Shown here in pieces: positions 37,701 through 50,136 of a stretch of 64,000 nt of DNA. The notes under the pieces are model-generated. The model was given only the letters and a program-made list of their open reading frames with translations, was not told where the DNA came from and did no database searches. Position 1 is the stretch's first letter. Each line of letters starts with the position of its first letter. This DNA is from Synanceia verrucosa (Eukaryota > Chordata > Actinopteri > Perciformes > Synanceiidae). Location of the stretch: assembly GCA_029721515.1 (NCBI GenBank), contig CM056550.1, positions 30,839,119 through 30,903,118 on the forward strand, read 5' to 3'. Both the position numbers and the translations under genes were made by a program.

Positions 37701-37832
37701 AAACCAGAAAACATTCAGATTTAAGACGCTGGAAACAGAGATTTTTTTGTGTTTTCATTTTTCTTTTGCCTGTGTGTTTGCAATATGCTATAAATATAAA
37801 CTTGTATTGCCTTTTTTTTCTCAGTCAAGCAT
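34796..37832. other. intergenic, one exon-like segment
   Basis: No named gene. A segment at 37094-37168 follows a good acceptor (CTCTGTATCCACAG) and encodes TSEQYRYAELLALSIMVLVQ then HSAST and a stop; I cannot match it to a protein. A 24-base tandem duplication sits at 36923-36972. Confidence 0.4.
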
Positions 37833-38257
37833 GTCTTACCCCGGAACAACGCCATCGTCCATCTGCCGTCGGCCGTCAATACCCACCAGATCCGCCTGCT
37901 GCGGCTAGGCCATGCAGCTGGAATCAAGAGAACGAGATTTCGCTGAGCGTCAGTGAGAAGAGAACCACCCTGTGTCCAATGAGAAGAAAGAAATCGATTA
38001 TACAATCGCGAACGAGGATTATTTTATTTTGGAAGTAAACCAGATGTTTTCTTTTGTGTCTGTACACGACTTCCTGTCCCACACAATCTGCTCAGTGCTA
38101 AATTCATGCACCGTGAGCCGACGTCCAACAAAAATAGAAGCTCTGTCGGCGGCATTCTGCATTCAGTGAAAACTGACACATGGATTTGAATGGAAACGTA
38201 TGGGGTCTGACAAAACGTCAGCGTTGTTCCGCATCCAGTGGAAATTATGGGTAAGAC
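37833..38257. mobile_element. possible inverted-repeat element (GTCTTACCC ends)
   Basis: GTCTTACCCCGGAACAACGC at the left and GCGTTGTTCC...GGGTAAGAC at the right are imperfect inverted repeats about 425 bases apart; the right one has an insertion. The interior (AATAGAAGCTCTGTCGGCGG) looks like a non-autonomous fish DNA element. This would explain the protein-like reading at 37825-37946 without a gene. Confidence 0.4.
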
Positions 38258-39170
38258 CTGTATGGCCTCCAAACAACAATTGCATTTTTATCACACTGGT
38301 GACAGCCTTGGCCATCATTAAGTTTTTCGGGTTTTTCTGCCTGCCTGTACTATTTTTGTAAATGTGATATCTCAGGAACGCCACAACGGAATTCACAATT
38401 GGCATCCTTAACCCAAGGATGTACGAATGAGATTTTGGAGGTCAAAGGTCACTGTGCTCTCACACAACTCAGTGATCTATATGCTAATTGCAACACAATA
38501 CGAATTTTACACAAATGCTGAACAGGATGAAATGATAAAGTGATGACATTTGGACAGTTATGGATGTAAACTGCAACTTCACTGATTGGTGGCATTATTT
38601 AACCATGAGGCTGGTAATTCTAGATCAACAAGCTACAAGGCTACTGCTAGCTAGCTTGAATAAATAAAATACCAAGAACATACCAGTTTGGCTGATTTAT
38701 TGTCTGTGATTTATTTTCAAACTGATTTTGTATAATAGAAGCATTTGACTACAGTGAGAGCCTTGTTGAGTGTGCTTTCACAACTTTGCAATTAATAAGA
38801 GAACATCATTAAGCATCAGAGACCATTCACCTGCAGATGTGGGCGTTCTCCGCAGCTCTGTGATTTAGTCTGTGTTACGCAACAGAAACTGAACAGAGAT
38901 GGGAAAAGTATCATCCTGTTTCTCTTCAAGGTTTGATATGCACTTACCTTTGTCTTCAGTTTGTGATTCAGACCTCTCTTAAGTAATCAAGACATGACTG
39001 GACATGTCTCATGTGGATTACATAACTGTTTTTTCTCTCCTTTTGTCTTCTTTTGCCATTTCTTCTCAACCTCATATTTATCTACAAGGTTATACCTTTT
39101 ACCCAGAGTGCTCCGCCTCAGCACCATGCAACGTATAAGAAATTACATAATGTTAAACATTGAATACATG
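38258..39170. other. intergenic, nothing recognised
   Basis: No gene or named repeat is seen. Confidence 0.5.
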
Positions 39171-40020
39171 TACACTCACCACCCCTTTATTACTTTACAT
39201 ACATTTACATATTTCAACAAGGTGTTGGAAACATTCCTCACAGATTTTGGTCCATATCGACATGATAGCATCACTCGGTTGCTACAGATTTGTCGGTTGC
39301 ACATCTATGGTGAGAATTTCCATTCCACAACATCCCAAAGGTTCTGTTGAATTGAGATCTGGTGACTGTGGAGGCCACTGGAGTCCAGTGAACTCATTGT
39401 CATGTTCAATGTCAACAACAACAATACTCAGGTAGGCTGCAGCGTTTTAACGATGTTCAGTTGGTACTAAAGGGCCGAAAGTGTGCCATGAAAATATCCC
39501 CTCACCATTACACCACCAGCCTGTACCCTTGATACAAGGCAGGATGGATCCATACTTTTGTGTTCTTTACACCAAATTCTGACCCTACCATCTGAATGTT
39601 CAGTTGTGATTGAGACTCATCAGACCAGGCAATGTTTTTCCATCTTGAGACGGTGTGAATTGTAGCCTCAGATTCCTGTTCTTAGCTGACAGGAGTGGCA
39701 CCAGGTGTGCTCTTCTGCTGCTGTAGCCCATCTTCTTCAAGGTTCCACACGACTGCTGCTCACTGGATATTTTCTCTTTTCCGGACCATTGTCTGTAAAC
39801 CCTAGAGATGGTTGTAGTGAAAATCTCAGTAGATCAGCAGTTTCTGAAATACTCAGACCAGCCTGTCTGGCACCAACAACCATGCCACATTCAAAGTCAC
39901 TTAAATCTTCCCTATTCTGATGCTCAGTTTGAACTCCAGCAAGTTGTCTTGACCACATCTGCATGTACTGAGTTGCAGCCATGTGATTATGTGATTGCCT
40001 GAAACTTTTGCATTTGTATA
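39171..40020 (-). mobile_element. Tc1-like transposon remnant, family A, copy 2
   Basis: It begins TACACTCACCACCCCTTTAT, the inverted repeat of family A, and continues with the same text as 6363-7325 but with different internal deletions. The - strand N-terminal motif LSDFECGMVV is followed by ISETADLLRFS. The frame is broken, the middle is deleted and the right inverted repeat is missing. Confidence 0.85.
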
Positions 40021-41351
40021 TTAAAATCAAATAGTCCTTTCTTCCTGTAAAATTAAATGTGATCTTTGCTTATATAAGCTAGCACCAGCAAATAATATCA
40101 TGACATCATCCATCTGCGAAATTTACCGACAAAGGAGGTGTGTATAGAAGCTCCATGTTGTGCGAAATTCAGTCCAAATTAAATGTGAGGGATCTGATAT
40201 AAATTCCTTTCGAGACTTTACAGCTGTAACCTTTACAATTTTATTAACTCAGTCAAATTTTACATACTATACATGATCTGTATTTTTCTACAATATTCAT
40301 TCAATTTATTTACTTTCTGTAATATCATCTCTGTACAGTAGTTTATATTGCCCCCATTCCTGCACTGGATTAAGCAAATAATACTTGTATACAATTCGTG
40401 TGTTCCTGATTGTTATGTATCTCATAGGTATCAGCCTCACTATTTACTGTTCATTCTCATGCTGCTATATGAGAGCTATATTTCTCAGACAGCTGTAACG
40501 AAGCACACTTGCCGTTATCACCAGTAGCCAAATCAGCACAAACACATTCAAGTTACAAATATGAAATAGATAAATACAATAAATTTATCCCACAAGCTAC
40601 AAACATTGATATAACTCTGAAGTATTTGAAAAACTCAAATACCCAAAAGTCTTACATATGGTGGATCATTTGTACATCATATAATCTGTACTGACTCAAA
40701 CACATCCACATAAATATGCTGCGCTCAGGCTTAGTGACATAAATTAATTTAGCCAACCATGCTGTTTCTCCTGAATCAAGGTGTTTTTATTGCCTAAATC
40801 TGCCATTACTGTAGCCTTGTTTCTTGGTTAAGAAACGTGAAAAGAGGCATAAAAATGACACATGGAAAGGCTAAAATGAAATGAAATTCTGCTGTTGTTC
40901 TTCATGCTTTTTCTGTATGTGAATCTCAGTATAAAGTCCCACACTGAGAGAACACAAATGGCAGCTCTGTTCGGCTCCTTCTCCCCACAGAAATCAGTCA
41001 ACGGGGTTGTCTGCCATGCATATACATTTAAACATTCAAAATGCATGGTCACTAGACCTCTACTGACTGAGGTAAGCACTGTACACAAGTAGTTTCAGCC
41101 AGAGGAGCACCGCAGTTGTTGCATATTTAACAGTTTGTCGTTGCATAATTGGGACAAAGTGTTTGTTTGTGGATTTCACAGTGTGTTCTGGGCTGGACGA
41201 ATCAAGAGGGAGAGTTAAAGCTGTGTCTGTGTGTTTTATACCCATATCATTCACTTTTGGAGCCATTGAAGCCAGTTACTGCATGCACATGGAAGAGCTT
41301 AATCGTATAATAAAGGCATCGAAAATCAGTATCAAATTCATGTGCACAGGC
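40021..41351. other. intergenic, one exon-like segment
   Basis: No named gene. 40991-41071 is bounded by a strong acceptor (CTTCTCCCCACAG) and a strong donor (GAG|GTAAGC), is 81 bases, and is open in one frame only (KSVNGVVCHAYTFKHSKCMV then TRPLLTE). I do not recognise it and cannot say it is real. Confidence 0.35.
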
Positions 41352-41820
41352 TAAGGATCGTGTAAGGACTGGATTCGTGAATATGATAGGACCTCCTGGC
41401 TTAAGACATTGTTAATCTGCTTTGTGCCTCTTGTGAACGGTTTCGTATCATATTCGCGTTCTGCGCATGCTCAAGAATTTCTGCCGGGGATTTCACCCAG
41501 AAGTGGAAGGAGGCGCCGACGCTGTCATAAATGGTAATGTTGTTGCCGGAAAAGTCAAAAGTGGCTTTGAAGAAATCAAAAACTCGCTTTTGGACGGACG
41601 AGGAGACGGAGTTCATGCTGCACGTTGTTTTTAAGTAGCCGTGAACCGGAGGTACTTCTTAGACCACTTGTCAAAAGGGCTACATCGCCACCTAACGTAG
41701 CATCAGCCAGGTCACTGACCATTATCTGAATTAAATGAACTCCATGTGTACTTGGATTTTGGGACAGAGCACCCGCCCAGTTGAAAAATCAAATTTGGCG
41801 AAATCCAGTACGATCCTACC
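41352..41820. mobile_element. inverted-repeat element (AGGATCGT ends, TA flanks)
   Basis: The left end is TA-AGGATCGTGTAAGGACTGG and the right end, reversed, is TA-GGATCGTACTGGATTTCG, about 465 bases apart. The TA on each side suits a Tc1/mariner-type duplication. A - strand open frame inside (41401-41616) has no transposase motif. It is probably a MITE. Confidence 0.55.
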
Positions 41821-43829
41821 ATGTGACCGCAGTGAATGAGTGCATTAAGCTCATGTGTGTTAACAAAGGAGGGGAGGGAGGCAGCAGGCAGTGAATGTAA
41901 AAGTGACCAACTGATTCAAAGAGTGACTGAGATGGGAAAATCGTTGAGAGTAAAAGAGGGACCTAAAAGCATGATAGGAGAGGGGTATGCATATTTGGTG
42001 TGTTTATTTTGGTATGCATCAAAGACTGTGCCATAACTCCTCCAGCAAAGACTGATGGCCAACTGATCGAACGCCTGCCGCTCTGTGCTCGCTGTGACTC
42101 ATCCTCTTCCTCAGACTGGCAGCCAAATGAAAGGCCACTTTGCGAACCAGCCTCCGTCACTGCTACGGAGGCCTCTCGCTGACAGACTCATAAAATTACA
42201 GTGATCAAATTAGAAAACCATGTTAATCTTCCCTGGGCGGATCGAAGAGCCTCCCACAGAGAGGTGACGCATGTTTCTTAGTGACAAGGACGAGATTAGG
42301 AAGCAAAGCCTCGTCTTCTGTCACCTCTTTTCATTCCTAATGGGAGAATATATTCAATAGTGTGTAACTGTCAGGTATCACCTTTAATATATTCAACGGG
42401 GGACTCTATGCTAAATGTCAAGACTTAAGCTGGTACCATTTTTAATAAGGACTGCACTATTAATAATCTATTTATAGTTAATTTATGGCTGAATCATGCT
42501 GTATTAAAAATGTAGAAGACTGTAACAATGATTTTCCTCTCATGTTTGATGGGCATTTCACCTTTGAATATTTTTCCCATCACGCTAATGATCCCATGTT
42601 CTTTTCATTTCCCATCAATCTGTTGCTGCAGTCACGCGCCAGTCATCAGCTGTATCGATCCACGGTGATGATGCAAATCTTTGTTTACATACAGAGCTCA
42701 ACTGCAGCACGCCTCATTAACGGGGTAATGATGGAGGAGTGAGGGGGTGAGGATGGAGAGAGCGTATAGAGGGAAAGCTGGAAAGAGGGTGGGGGGATAC
42801 TGCCTTCTCTTCATGGCGTTGGACTTGACTGTTTGGACACAAAACACAAAAAGTGCTAGAGGAATTGTGTGAAGAAAGAAAGAAGAGAGGTTGAAAGTGA
42901 TGTGATCAATAGCAGCATAAAGTGTGCGTCTTTAGGCTGAAGTCACATCATCTGGATCACCCCCTCTTGGCATGCTGTAGCCTTCCATGTGATGTCAATA
43001 CATTTTATGTAATAGTTATCAAACTGATGTCTGTTCAAGAATTAATTTTTGGTGTTCAAGTTTGGTTTGAGATATTTGATGCCATAAAAAGGGGGTGAGA
43101 ACTATTCTGCACTTTCCTTTTGATTGCTGTCCTTTAAATTCTGTGTTTTTTTTTATTATTGTTATCATCATTTTAATCATCTCGATGAAGCTGTCTCTGT
43201 TAACTAGCCAACAGGAAAGAGCATGAGTGTGCAGCACATGCCTCCACCCCTTTCACTAAAACAACAACATGCATCACTACACTTCATAAACTCGATCTAC
43301 GTAACCCAATGACACCCTGGATTATAAGATACCCCTGAGAAAATATGCACTTTATCAGTTTTAGTTCTGGCAACTATTACCGTAACTTACAGTCACTGTA
43401 TGTAGAGATCAATGTGTTCTTTGCCTAATTGGCGTAAATAAGGTCCTTGCGTAAATCACAGGACTATTCAGCATATCAGTGAATAGGTTGTAAGATTACA
43501 CATCATCTGTGCTAATTCAGTTTAGCTGACGACAGCAGCAGATGTTTACAGAGACACAAACAAGAGCGTGTGCTCCATTGCTTCCTTTGATAAATTTGTT
43601 GTGCTTATCATTATCCCGTTGAATGTGATTCCTCACTATTGACATGTCCAGACTAGTGGCACCAAGAAAACTAACCTAAAATGAAGGATTTGAGGAAAAC
43701 TACACACTTTGAATTCAAAACAGTTACATGTAAAACCCAGTGATCTGCCATAGAATAAAATCAAAATAATTGCACATGCATATGGAAGCATTGCATTCAC
43801 TTGACGAAAAAACAAAACAAAACAAGAGT
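41821..43829. other. intergenic, nothing recognised
   Basis: No gene is assigned. 42050-42185 is less AT-rich and reads open on both strands for about 45 residues, without splice or similarity support. Confidence 0.45.
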
Positions 43830-44130
43830 TTCTGAGTAATAATTTTTTTGGTTTGTTTTTCGGGCTAATTATTTCTGTTTTTCTGAGTAATTAATGTTTT
43901 GGTTTGTTTTTTGGGGTAATTATTTCTATTTTGCTGAATATTTTTTGGGGGGGTTTGTTTTGGGAGTAATGTTTTTTCTTGATTTTCATAGTATTTCCAT
44001 TTTTATGTTTGGCTTTTCGGGGTATTTTTTTTTTTTTTGATTTTCTGAGTAATTATATTTCCTGTTTTTTTTTTCCAGAATAATTTCCTGTTATGCTTTT
44101 TGGGCCATTTTTTGAGTTTAGAGAGCATTT
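43830..44130. repeat. degenerate T/G-rich tandem repeat (TTTTCTGAGTAATTATTT units)
   Basis: Four to six imperfect units of about 45-60 bases recur. Each contains a form of TTTTCTGAGTAAT, ATTATTTCTGTTTT and GGTTTGTTTTT. It is a strand-skewed T/G-rich block with almost no C. Confidence 0.7.
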
Positions 44131-46180
44131 GAAACAATAAATTCATTCATTCCTTTATGGAGAGCTTGACTTAATGGAAGCAGACATGATCGACTTGTTT
44201 AGTTTAATCAAGTTTTACTTTGATCTGGGTTTAAGACGCTGGGAGATAGTCCTGTCTTTAAGGCATATAGATGGTATTACTATTTGTTTGTCTACTTTAC
44301 ACAGGTACCTGAAGACTTTGCGGTTGTTCAGAAGGAACAGAATGATCTCCTAAACATAGCAATGTTTCTCCAGGATCAGTTGGACATACGTATATGGCAT
44401 CATTGTACGGGGCAGTAGTCTCCATAGAACCACGGGAGTCACTTGCAGGTTGTCACTTGTTCTTGTGGGACTTCAGAGTATCTCATTCTGGAAAAAAAAT
44501 ACCTCGAAAACAGTGTCGAAAAATCCTTGCAAATGCACCAGGATACAAAGAGACTAAAAATAAGAGGTATCTCAGCTCATATCAGTTGTACAACTGCTTG
44601 CAGATGGAAGGTTGGGTGGAGGATTGAAAGGGTTGATGATTGGATGAATGATGAGGTAGCACGGTAAATGGAGGGATTGGTATATAGATAGCAGAAGAAC
44701 TCGTTTATGATGCTAAATATAGCTTATGAATGAGAGGGCTGATTTCCTGTCAACTACACAGTGGCTTCTGTGTTAAGTGGCAGCCTTGTGGAGCGGAGGC
44801 TGCTCTGGGGCAGAAATAATGTCAGGGTCCAAAGACCTATAATTTCATTTTGTATATTATTCTAGGAAAAACCCAAATAAAGTGTTGTCTTGTCATCTTC
44901 ACAGCCAACGTAACCACTTGCCACTTGACTATCTTGCATTTGTCATGCTCTGAGCATCCAAAAATTACATGTCAAATATGTAACCTTGTTAGTTAAGTGT
45001 ATCAAAAGTTAAGTGCTGCAAGGCTACTGGATCTGTAAATAGCAACTGCCTGCCATATCTGAAGATGTTTTAAAACACCTCTGTCACAAAATCTGTTACT
45101 GAAGATTAAAAAAAAAAAAAAAATAGTCTGTTCCCTCAGCCAGAAATAAGTGCAGCTCCTTCTTCATCTTCTGTTCAGAGTAAAGATATCTAGTGGAAAA
45201 TTACATTAACACCCTCATTCTCTTGTTTGCTGCTAGTACTGGTAGAACAGCACATTTGTTCTTTGTTGGTCTCTTGAGTTCTATGAACCTGATGACTGTC
45301 TGTGTGCTGAGCTACTGAAATTCACACTACGAAAAAGACAAGCACGAAAACTCAGAGTACAGGTCAGGACATTGCAGTTATGTAGCAAAATCCTCTGAAA
45401 GCACATGTACACAAAACCAGGAAGTCAAGAGCATACTGACACTGTGACCATTAATGTTTCAGTCATCCAATAATTATGTCACTTCTTTTTTGCCTCATCT
45501 TTTCAAATGCATCCCTCACCAACTTTTGTGCCTCCTGTACCCACATTTTGATTATCTAATTAAGTGAAATGATCAGCATGAATTCACAGCCTGGCCTCAC
45601 CAAATGGCTTAGTCTGTACTGACTGCTATACAAACACATCTGTCTGAACATGTTACACAAGATTGTTGTCGTTGTTGTTGTTGAGTGATTTTAAATTTAC
45701 ACTAATTTTATGCTTATGTTATGCATATGTTTATGTGCATATTTATATGCATTTTACATGGTTGGTTACTTACTTATTTTCATAATGTTCTTCATGCTTT
45801 TTTTGACCAAAACCTAACTAACTGCAGCTAATACCGTGGCATCATTGCTCAAAAAAAAAACAACCGTTTCACGAAAAGATGTTTCATAACATTAATCCTG
45901 GCATGAAATGACTTATGAAAAGCCCAAAGTGTTCAGGTTTGAGCTCAATCAATGGCTTGTCTCATTTACAGCACAGTATCATATGTATCACATTAACATT
46001 GTGACAAACAACATTTTATGTTGACAAACTGAGCTTAGAGGTGAGCTGTGAACACAAGATCAACTGTTCACACTCCTGGTCCTGGCTCGAGGCTCTGGCT
46101 TGTGACCTCATAAATTGTGGCTTTGTAGGATCAAGCGGCATTTTCTTACCAGTCCTTTTCATCAGTGGTGGAAGTCTTTA
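44131..46180. other. intergenic, one exon-like segment
   Basis: No named gene. From 44305, after the acceptor TTTACACAG, the + strand reads VPEDFAVVQKEQNDLLNIAM then FLQDQLDI, a coiled-coil-like segment. It reaches a possible GTATAT donor at 44390 and a stop soon after. The flanking sequence gives no other exon that could be joined with confidence. Confidence 0.35.
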
Positions 46181-46860
46181 AGGTTACTTTCACACTGTCT
46201 TCGTTTGGTCTGCTTTAAATGGACCAGAGTTTATTTCCTCAGATAGTCAATCCCTGAGGAACTACGTTAGCATTAGTGACGGTTGCGTTCACTAGTATGT
46301 AGGTAGACAACAACGTTGTAGCATTCCTTCAAATCATGTAACGAAGCACAATACAAGATCGTTGCATACCTTACCCGCTGTCTGTGTAGCAGCAACATCA
46401 ACAACTCATCATTCTTCGTCTTTTCCTCTGGTGCCGTTTCTTTGTCATCCATGCAATTGTTAGAGTGAAATGCGCTCTGCTTAGCTGCCTATGATGGTCG
46501 TACTGCACTGCTTACTGAACCGTGTGCAACAGATAAACAATAGACAGAACATCACCAAAATAACGAACTTCACATGCTGCTCCATTGTAACTGTGTATAT
46601 CCAGCAGGTCTGCCAGTCAGGAGTGATTTCCCCTCCTACTTTGTCCAATCTTCGAGCGTCCGTTTCAACCGTTGTGACTTTGACTGTTGATGCTCAGAAA
46701 GTTTGGTGCGGTTGGTGCACAAGATTGGTACGATTGAAGAATTGCAGTGCGAACTGAACCAAGTGATAAATGCAACAGTGTTGAAACTTTCAGCCCCCCA
46801 AGCAAAGCGAGTCTGCTTGGTTAGTTTTGAAAGCGACATTAGCTGTGTATGTAAGTTGCA
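46181..46860. mobile_element. possible non-autonomous DNA element (GTTACTTTCACAC end)
   Basis: The left end AAGGTTACTTTCACACTGTC and following TGGACCAGAG words resemble a fish element with TTTCACAC ends. At the right, GGTTAGTTTTGAAAGCGACA is a poor inverse match. The ends are not firmly defined. Confidence 0.3.
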
Positions 46861-47304
46861 AGCAGTTTTAACAAAATATGATTGTCAGGTTGCTTCATCT
46901 GCTGGAAGAGGTAGAACTTTCACAGTACATCAGTGCTTTTCACTGAAAAAAACAGATGTGTGCTGCAGCTGGAAGTGAGGTTAGTGAGATGAGTGACAAC
47001 AGTGACGTTACAGGACTTCTTACAATCATACAATACAATGTATAGGTAACAAGTTCATTTGCTTTGGAAACATTTGTCAACACCCCTCTCTAGTAAAATG
47101 GTTCAGTCCAGCTGCTCCATCAGACAGCCTGCAGAGAGCTATCTTTTCACAGACAGAGTGGAGGAAGAGACTGTAGGATGCCTCAGTAGTCCATAGTTTA
47201 GAAGTTAGCTCACTTTTCTCCCCATATTAGCTCATATTTCTGAAGATAACTCTGGATTTATACATTTTACTGTTATTTTAGTTCAATAATCTGTAATCTG
47301 GATG
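46861..47304. other. intergenic, nothing recognised
   Basis: No gene or named repeat is seen. Confidence 0.5.
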
Positions 47305-47470
47305 GCTGTAGTTCAGTGGGTAGAATGGTCACCTTTCAATCCGAGGGTCCTTGGTTCAGTCCCCTGCTCCTACTGATTTTGTGTCCTTGAGTGAGACATT
47401 AAATCCCAAAGTTGGTTCCCGGGTACCTTACAGGATGGGTAGAATACAGAGGTTGCTCTGCTCATATTCA
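47305..47470 (+). mobile_element. tRNA-headed SINE fragment (TAGTTCAGTGGGTAGA head)
   Basis: It has a polymerase III A box (TGTAGTTCAGTGGGTAGAA) and B box (GGTTCAGTCCC) about 40 bases apart, followed by body text (GTGTCCTTGAGTGAGACATT, CCCAAAGTTGGTTCCCGG) typical of a fish tRNA-derived SINE. The 3' half is decayed or missing, so the right limit is approximate. Confidence 0.7.
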
Positions 47471-48578
47471 ATTCAATCAGTTGACCCTCATCAAAAAAAT
47501 TATGCATGTTCTCAACAGACGTCAAGAGCTTCAGCAGCAGTGCTTCTCCTACCAAGTAACTGTCAGGTTGTTTTTTTTCACAAATATGGGAATATGATCG
47601 TCAAAAATAGCAGTAAAATGCATGGTTTTCAGTAAAGCAGTATCAAAAATTAATTTTCATGGAGCCCAAAATCCTGTGTAAATGATCATAAAACTGTATT
47701 ATTGGCAGTAATAGAGGGCCCCTCAAATTTTGGTTGGGGCCTCGTGTAGGCATGACAGTGAAACTCTTCAATGGCACTCAAAGAGTTAATGCAGCTTTAA
47801 AGACACTGACTGCTAAGCATGTGGATGACCATATGATGAATCAATTGTAATAATATTAAAATACTAATTTGATAGAGAGTGTACTGAGAGTATTCCAACT
47901 TAAAACTAAACCATGTAAATATATTATTTAGTAAGTCAAGATTAATTAAAGGTAGCAGTTTATTAAAGAAACGCAGCATGAATAAATAACTCATAACTCA
48001 TGCCAATAACAGCCTATTAGCTGTGAAGGGCTCAACATATGAAAGTGCATGTGCTCTGTATCACTGTTGTGACCATACCATTCATCTCTGTCTCTCACAT
48101 GTGCCTTCATGAGAGCTTGTGGTTTTGGATAACGTCAGACTTATTTTTCATCTGCCTCTGATGATTCAAAGCTTTCACTAGGGACAGAAGGATTGTGGGA
48201 AAGCAAACGTAGAGCGTAGAGCTGGTTATTATTATTTTCTTTCTGCCTGGACACAGAACAAGAAGCTACAGGAAATGATTCCACTGAGCTGCTGTTTTGA
48301 TAGAAAGTGTTTACCCACACTGAACAATGACAACATGGATGTGCACATGATGGCCCTCTGTGTACATGTGTGGTGTGTGTGTGTGTGTTTGATTACGTGA
48401 ATGAAAACACAACACACATGGTCTTCCTGTCTAATCCATGGAAAAGTAAACAGCTATGTTTAACTGTATGTGTAAATGGGTGTGTGTCCTGCACAATGAA
48501 CACACACTGCATACATAACTGACAAGTCTTACAAAACATTTTATTCTACATTCAAACATTTTATTTTATTTTATGTTA
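47471..48578. other. intergenic, nothing recognised
   Basis: A GGGCCCCTCAAATTTTGG patch near 47715 resembles the one at 22200. A short (GT)n is at 48369-48388. No gene is seen. Confidence 0.45.
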
Positions 48579-48580
48579 TA

Positions 48581-49589
48581 CACTATATTGCCAAAAGTAT
48601 TCATTCACCCATCTAAATAATCAGAATCAGGTGTTCCAATCACTTCCATGGCCTCAGGTGTATAAAATCAAGCACCTAGGCATGCAGACTGCTTTTAGAA
48701 ACATTTGTGAAATAATGGGTCGCTCTCAGGAGCTCACTGAATTCCAGCGTGGAACTGTGATAGGATGCCACCTGTGCAACAAATCCAGTTGTGAAATTTC
48801 CTCTCTCCTAAATATTCCACAGTCAACTGTCAGCTGTATTATAAGAACGTGGAAGTGTTTGGGAACAACAGCAACTCAGCCACGAAGTGGTACACCACGT
48901 AAATTGACGGAGTGGGGTCAGCGGATGCTGAGGTTCATAGTGTGAAGAGGTCACCAACTTTCTGCAGAGTCAATCACTACACACCTCCAAACTTCATGTT
49001 GCCTTCAGATTATTTCAAGAACAGTGCACAGAGAGCTTCATGGAATGGGTTTCCATGACCGAGCAGCTGCATCCAAGCCATACATCACCAAGTGGCCTTT
49101 CAGTTCCAATGAAAGGAACTCTGAATGCTTCAGCATACCAAGACATTTTGGACAATTCCATGGTCCCAGCTTTGTGGGAACAGTTTGGAGCTGGCCCCTT
49201 CCTCTTCCAACATGACTGTGCACCAGTGCACAAAGCAAGGTCCATAAAGACATGATGACAGAGTCTGGTGTGGATGAACTTGACTGGCCTGCACAGAGTC
49301 CTGACCTCAACCTGATAGAACACCTTTGGGATGAATTAGAGCGGAGACTGAGAACCAGGCCTTCTCATCCAACATCAGTGTGTGACCTCACAAATACGAA
49401 CCTCAGCAGGAAGAATGGTCAAAAATTCCCATAAACACACTCCTAAACCTTGTGGACAGCCTTCCCAGAAGAGTTGAAGCTGTTATAGCTGCAAAGGGTG
49501 GACCAACGTCATATTGAACTCTATGGATTAGGAATGGGATGTCACTTAAGTTCATATGCAGGTGAGTGAATACTTTTGGCAATATAGTG
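48581..49589 (+). mobile_element. Tc1-like transposon, family C, copy 2, both ends present
   Basis: Inverted repeats CACTATATTGCCAAAAGTAT (left) and its complement ATACTTTTGGCAATATAGTG (right) are flanked by TA (48579-48580 and 49590-49591). The 1,009-base unit holds a broken transposase gene: the N-terminal helix-turn-helix from MGRSQELTEFQRGTVIG, then HRELHGMGF, then a deletion that removes much of the catalytic core. It continues in the C-terminal DDE part (DELDWPAQSPDLNLIEHLWD). Frameshifts and stops make it non-autonomous, but its ends look intact. Confidence 0.92.
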
Positions 49590-49591
49590 TA

Positions 49592-50066
49592 TGTGTATAT
49601 GTGTTGGTGTCTTTGTGCAGCCACCTAACAAATGCTGGACACATAAAACAGTGATTCAAGTCTCTCTTTTTTATATTGAGGAATGTATTCATCTTCTTTT
49701 TGCCAGAACAATGTGTACACAGAGGTTTCTTGTGTCATCACTGCATTAAACACCAATGAAAGCTGCAAATCAGGATGACCCAGCCTCTCCACAAATCCCT
49801 CTCTTTTCAAAAAAAATAGTGAATGGAGAAAAGTCACAGCATGATCAACAATGACTTTCTTTGTCAAATGTCACATAACATATTGCAAAACCCATGCATG
49901 TATTGCCCATTACTGACTCCAAACTGCACCCGACCTCCACTAAAACGGCAAACTTAAGATAAGTGTGTATATACGGGTCAGACAAACAACATACACCATA
50001 TTGCACAGAGTAGGTAGATGTTGATTGAACAAAGACAGACTAGATATCTCTTCATTTCCAGTCTTA
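49592..50066. other. intergenic, nothing recognised
   Basis: No gene or named repeat is seen. Confidence 0.5.
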
Positions 50067-50136
50067 GTTTCTGTAATGTATCATGTTATCATGTTCACCT
50101 AACACGCAAAAGGTCCCTGGTTCAAGATTGGCAGCA
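50067..50136 (+). pseudogene. tRNA-Val (AAC) pseudogene
   Basis: From GTTTCTGTAATG through TTATCATGTTCACC, the anticodon loop CTAACAC and AAAGGTCCCTGGTTCAAGA the text closely follows a vertebrate tRNA-Val(AAC). Anticodon-stem pairs are lost by apparent CpG decay, the D arm is altered, and the 3' acceptor strand does not pair with the 5' strand. There is a B-box-like GGTTCAAGATT. It runs straight into a SINE head. Confidence 0.65.

Noticed and set aside
37825..37946. Terminal-exon-like frame VKHVLPRNNAIVHLPSAVNT...
   Set aside because: GC-rich codon use and a good acceptor made it attractive. However, the GTCTTACCC...GGGTAAGAC inverted ends around it suggest it is the edge of a transposable element.
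42000..42182. Open frames on both strands with Ser-rich or acidic runs
   Set aside because: No consistent splice borders and no recognisable family; possibly conserved non-coding DNA.
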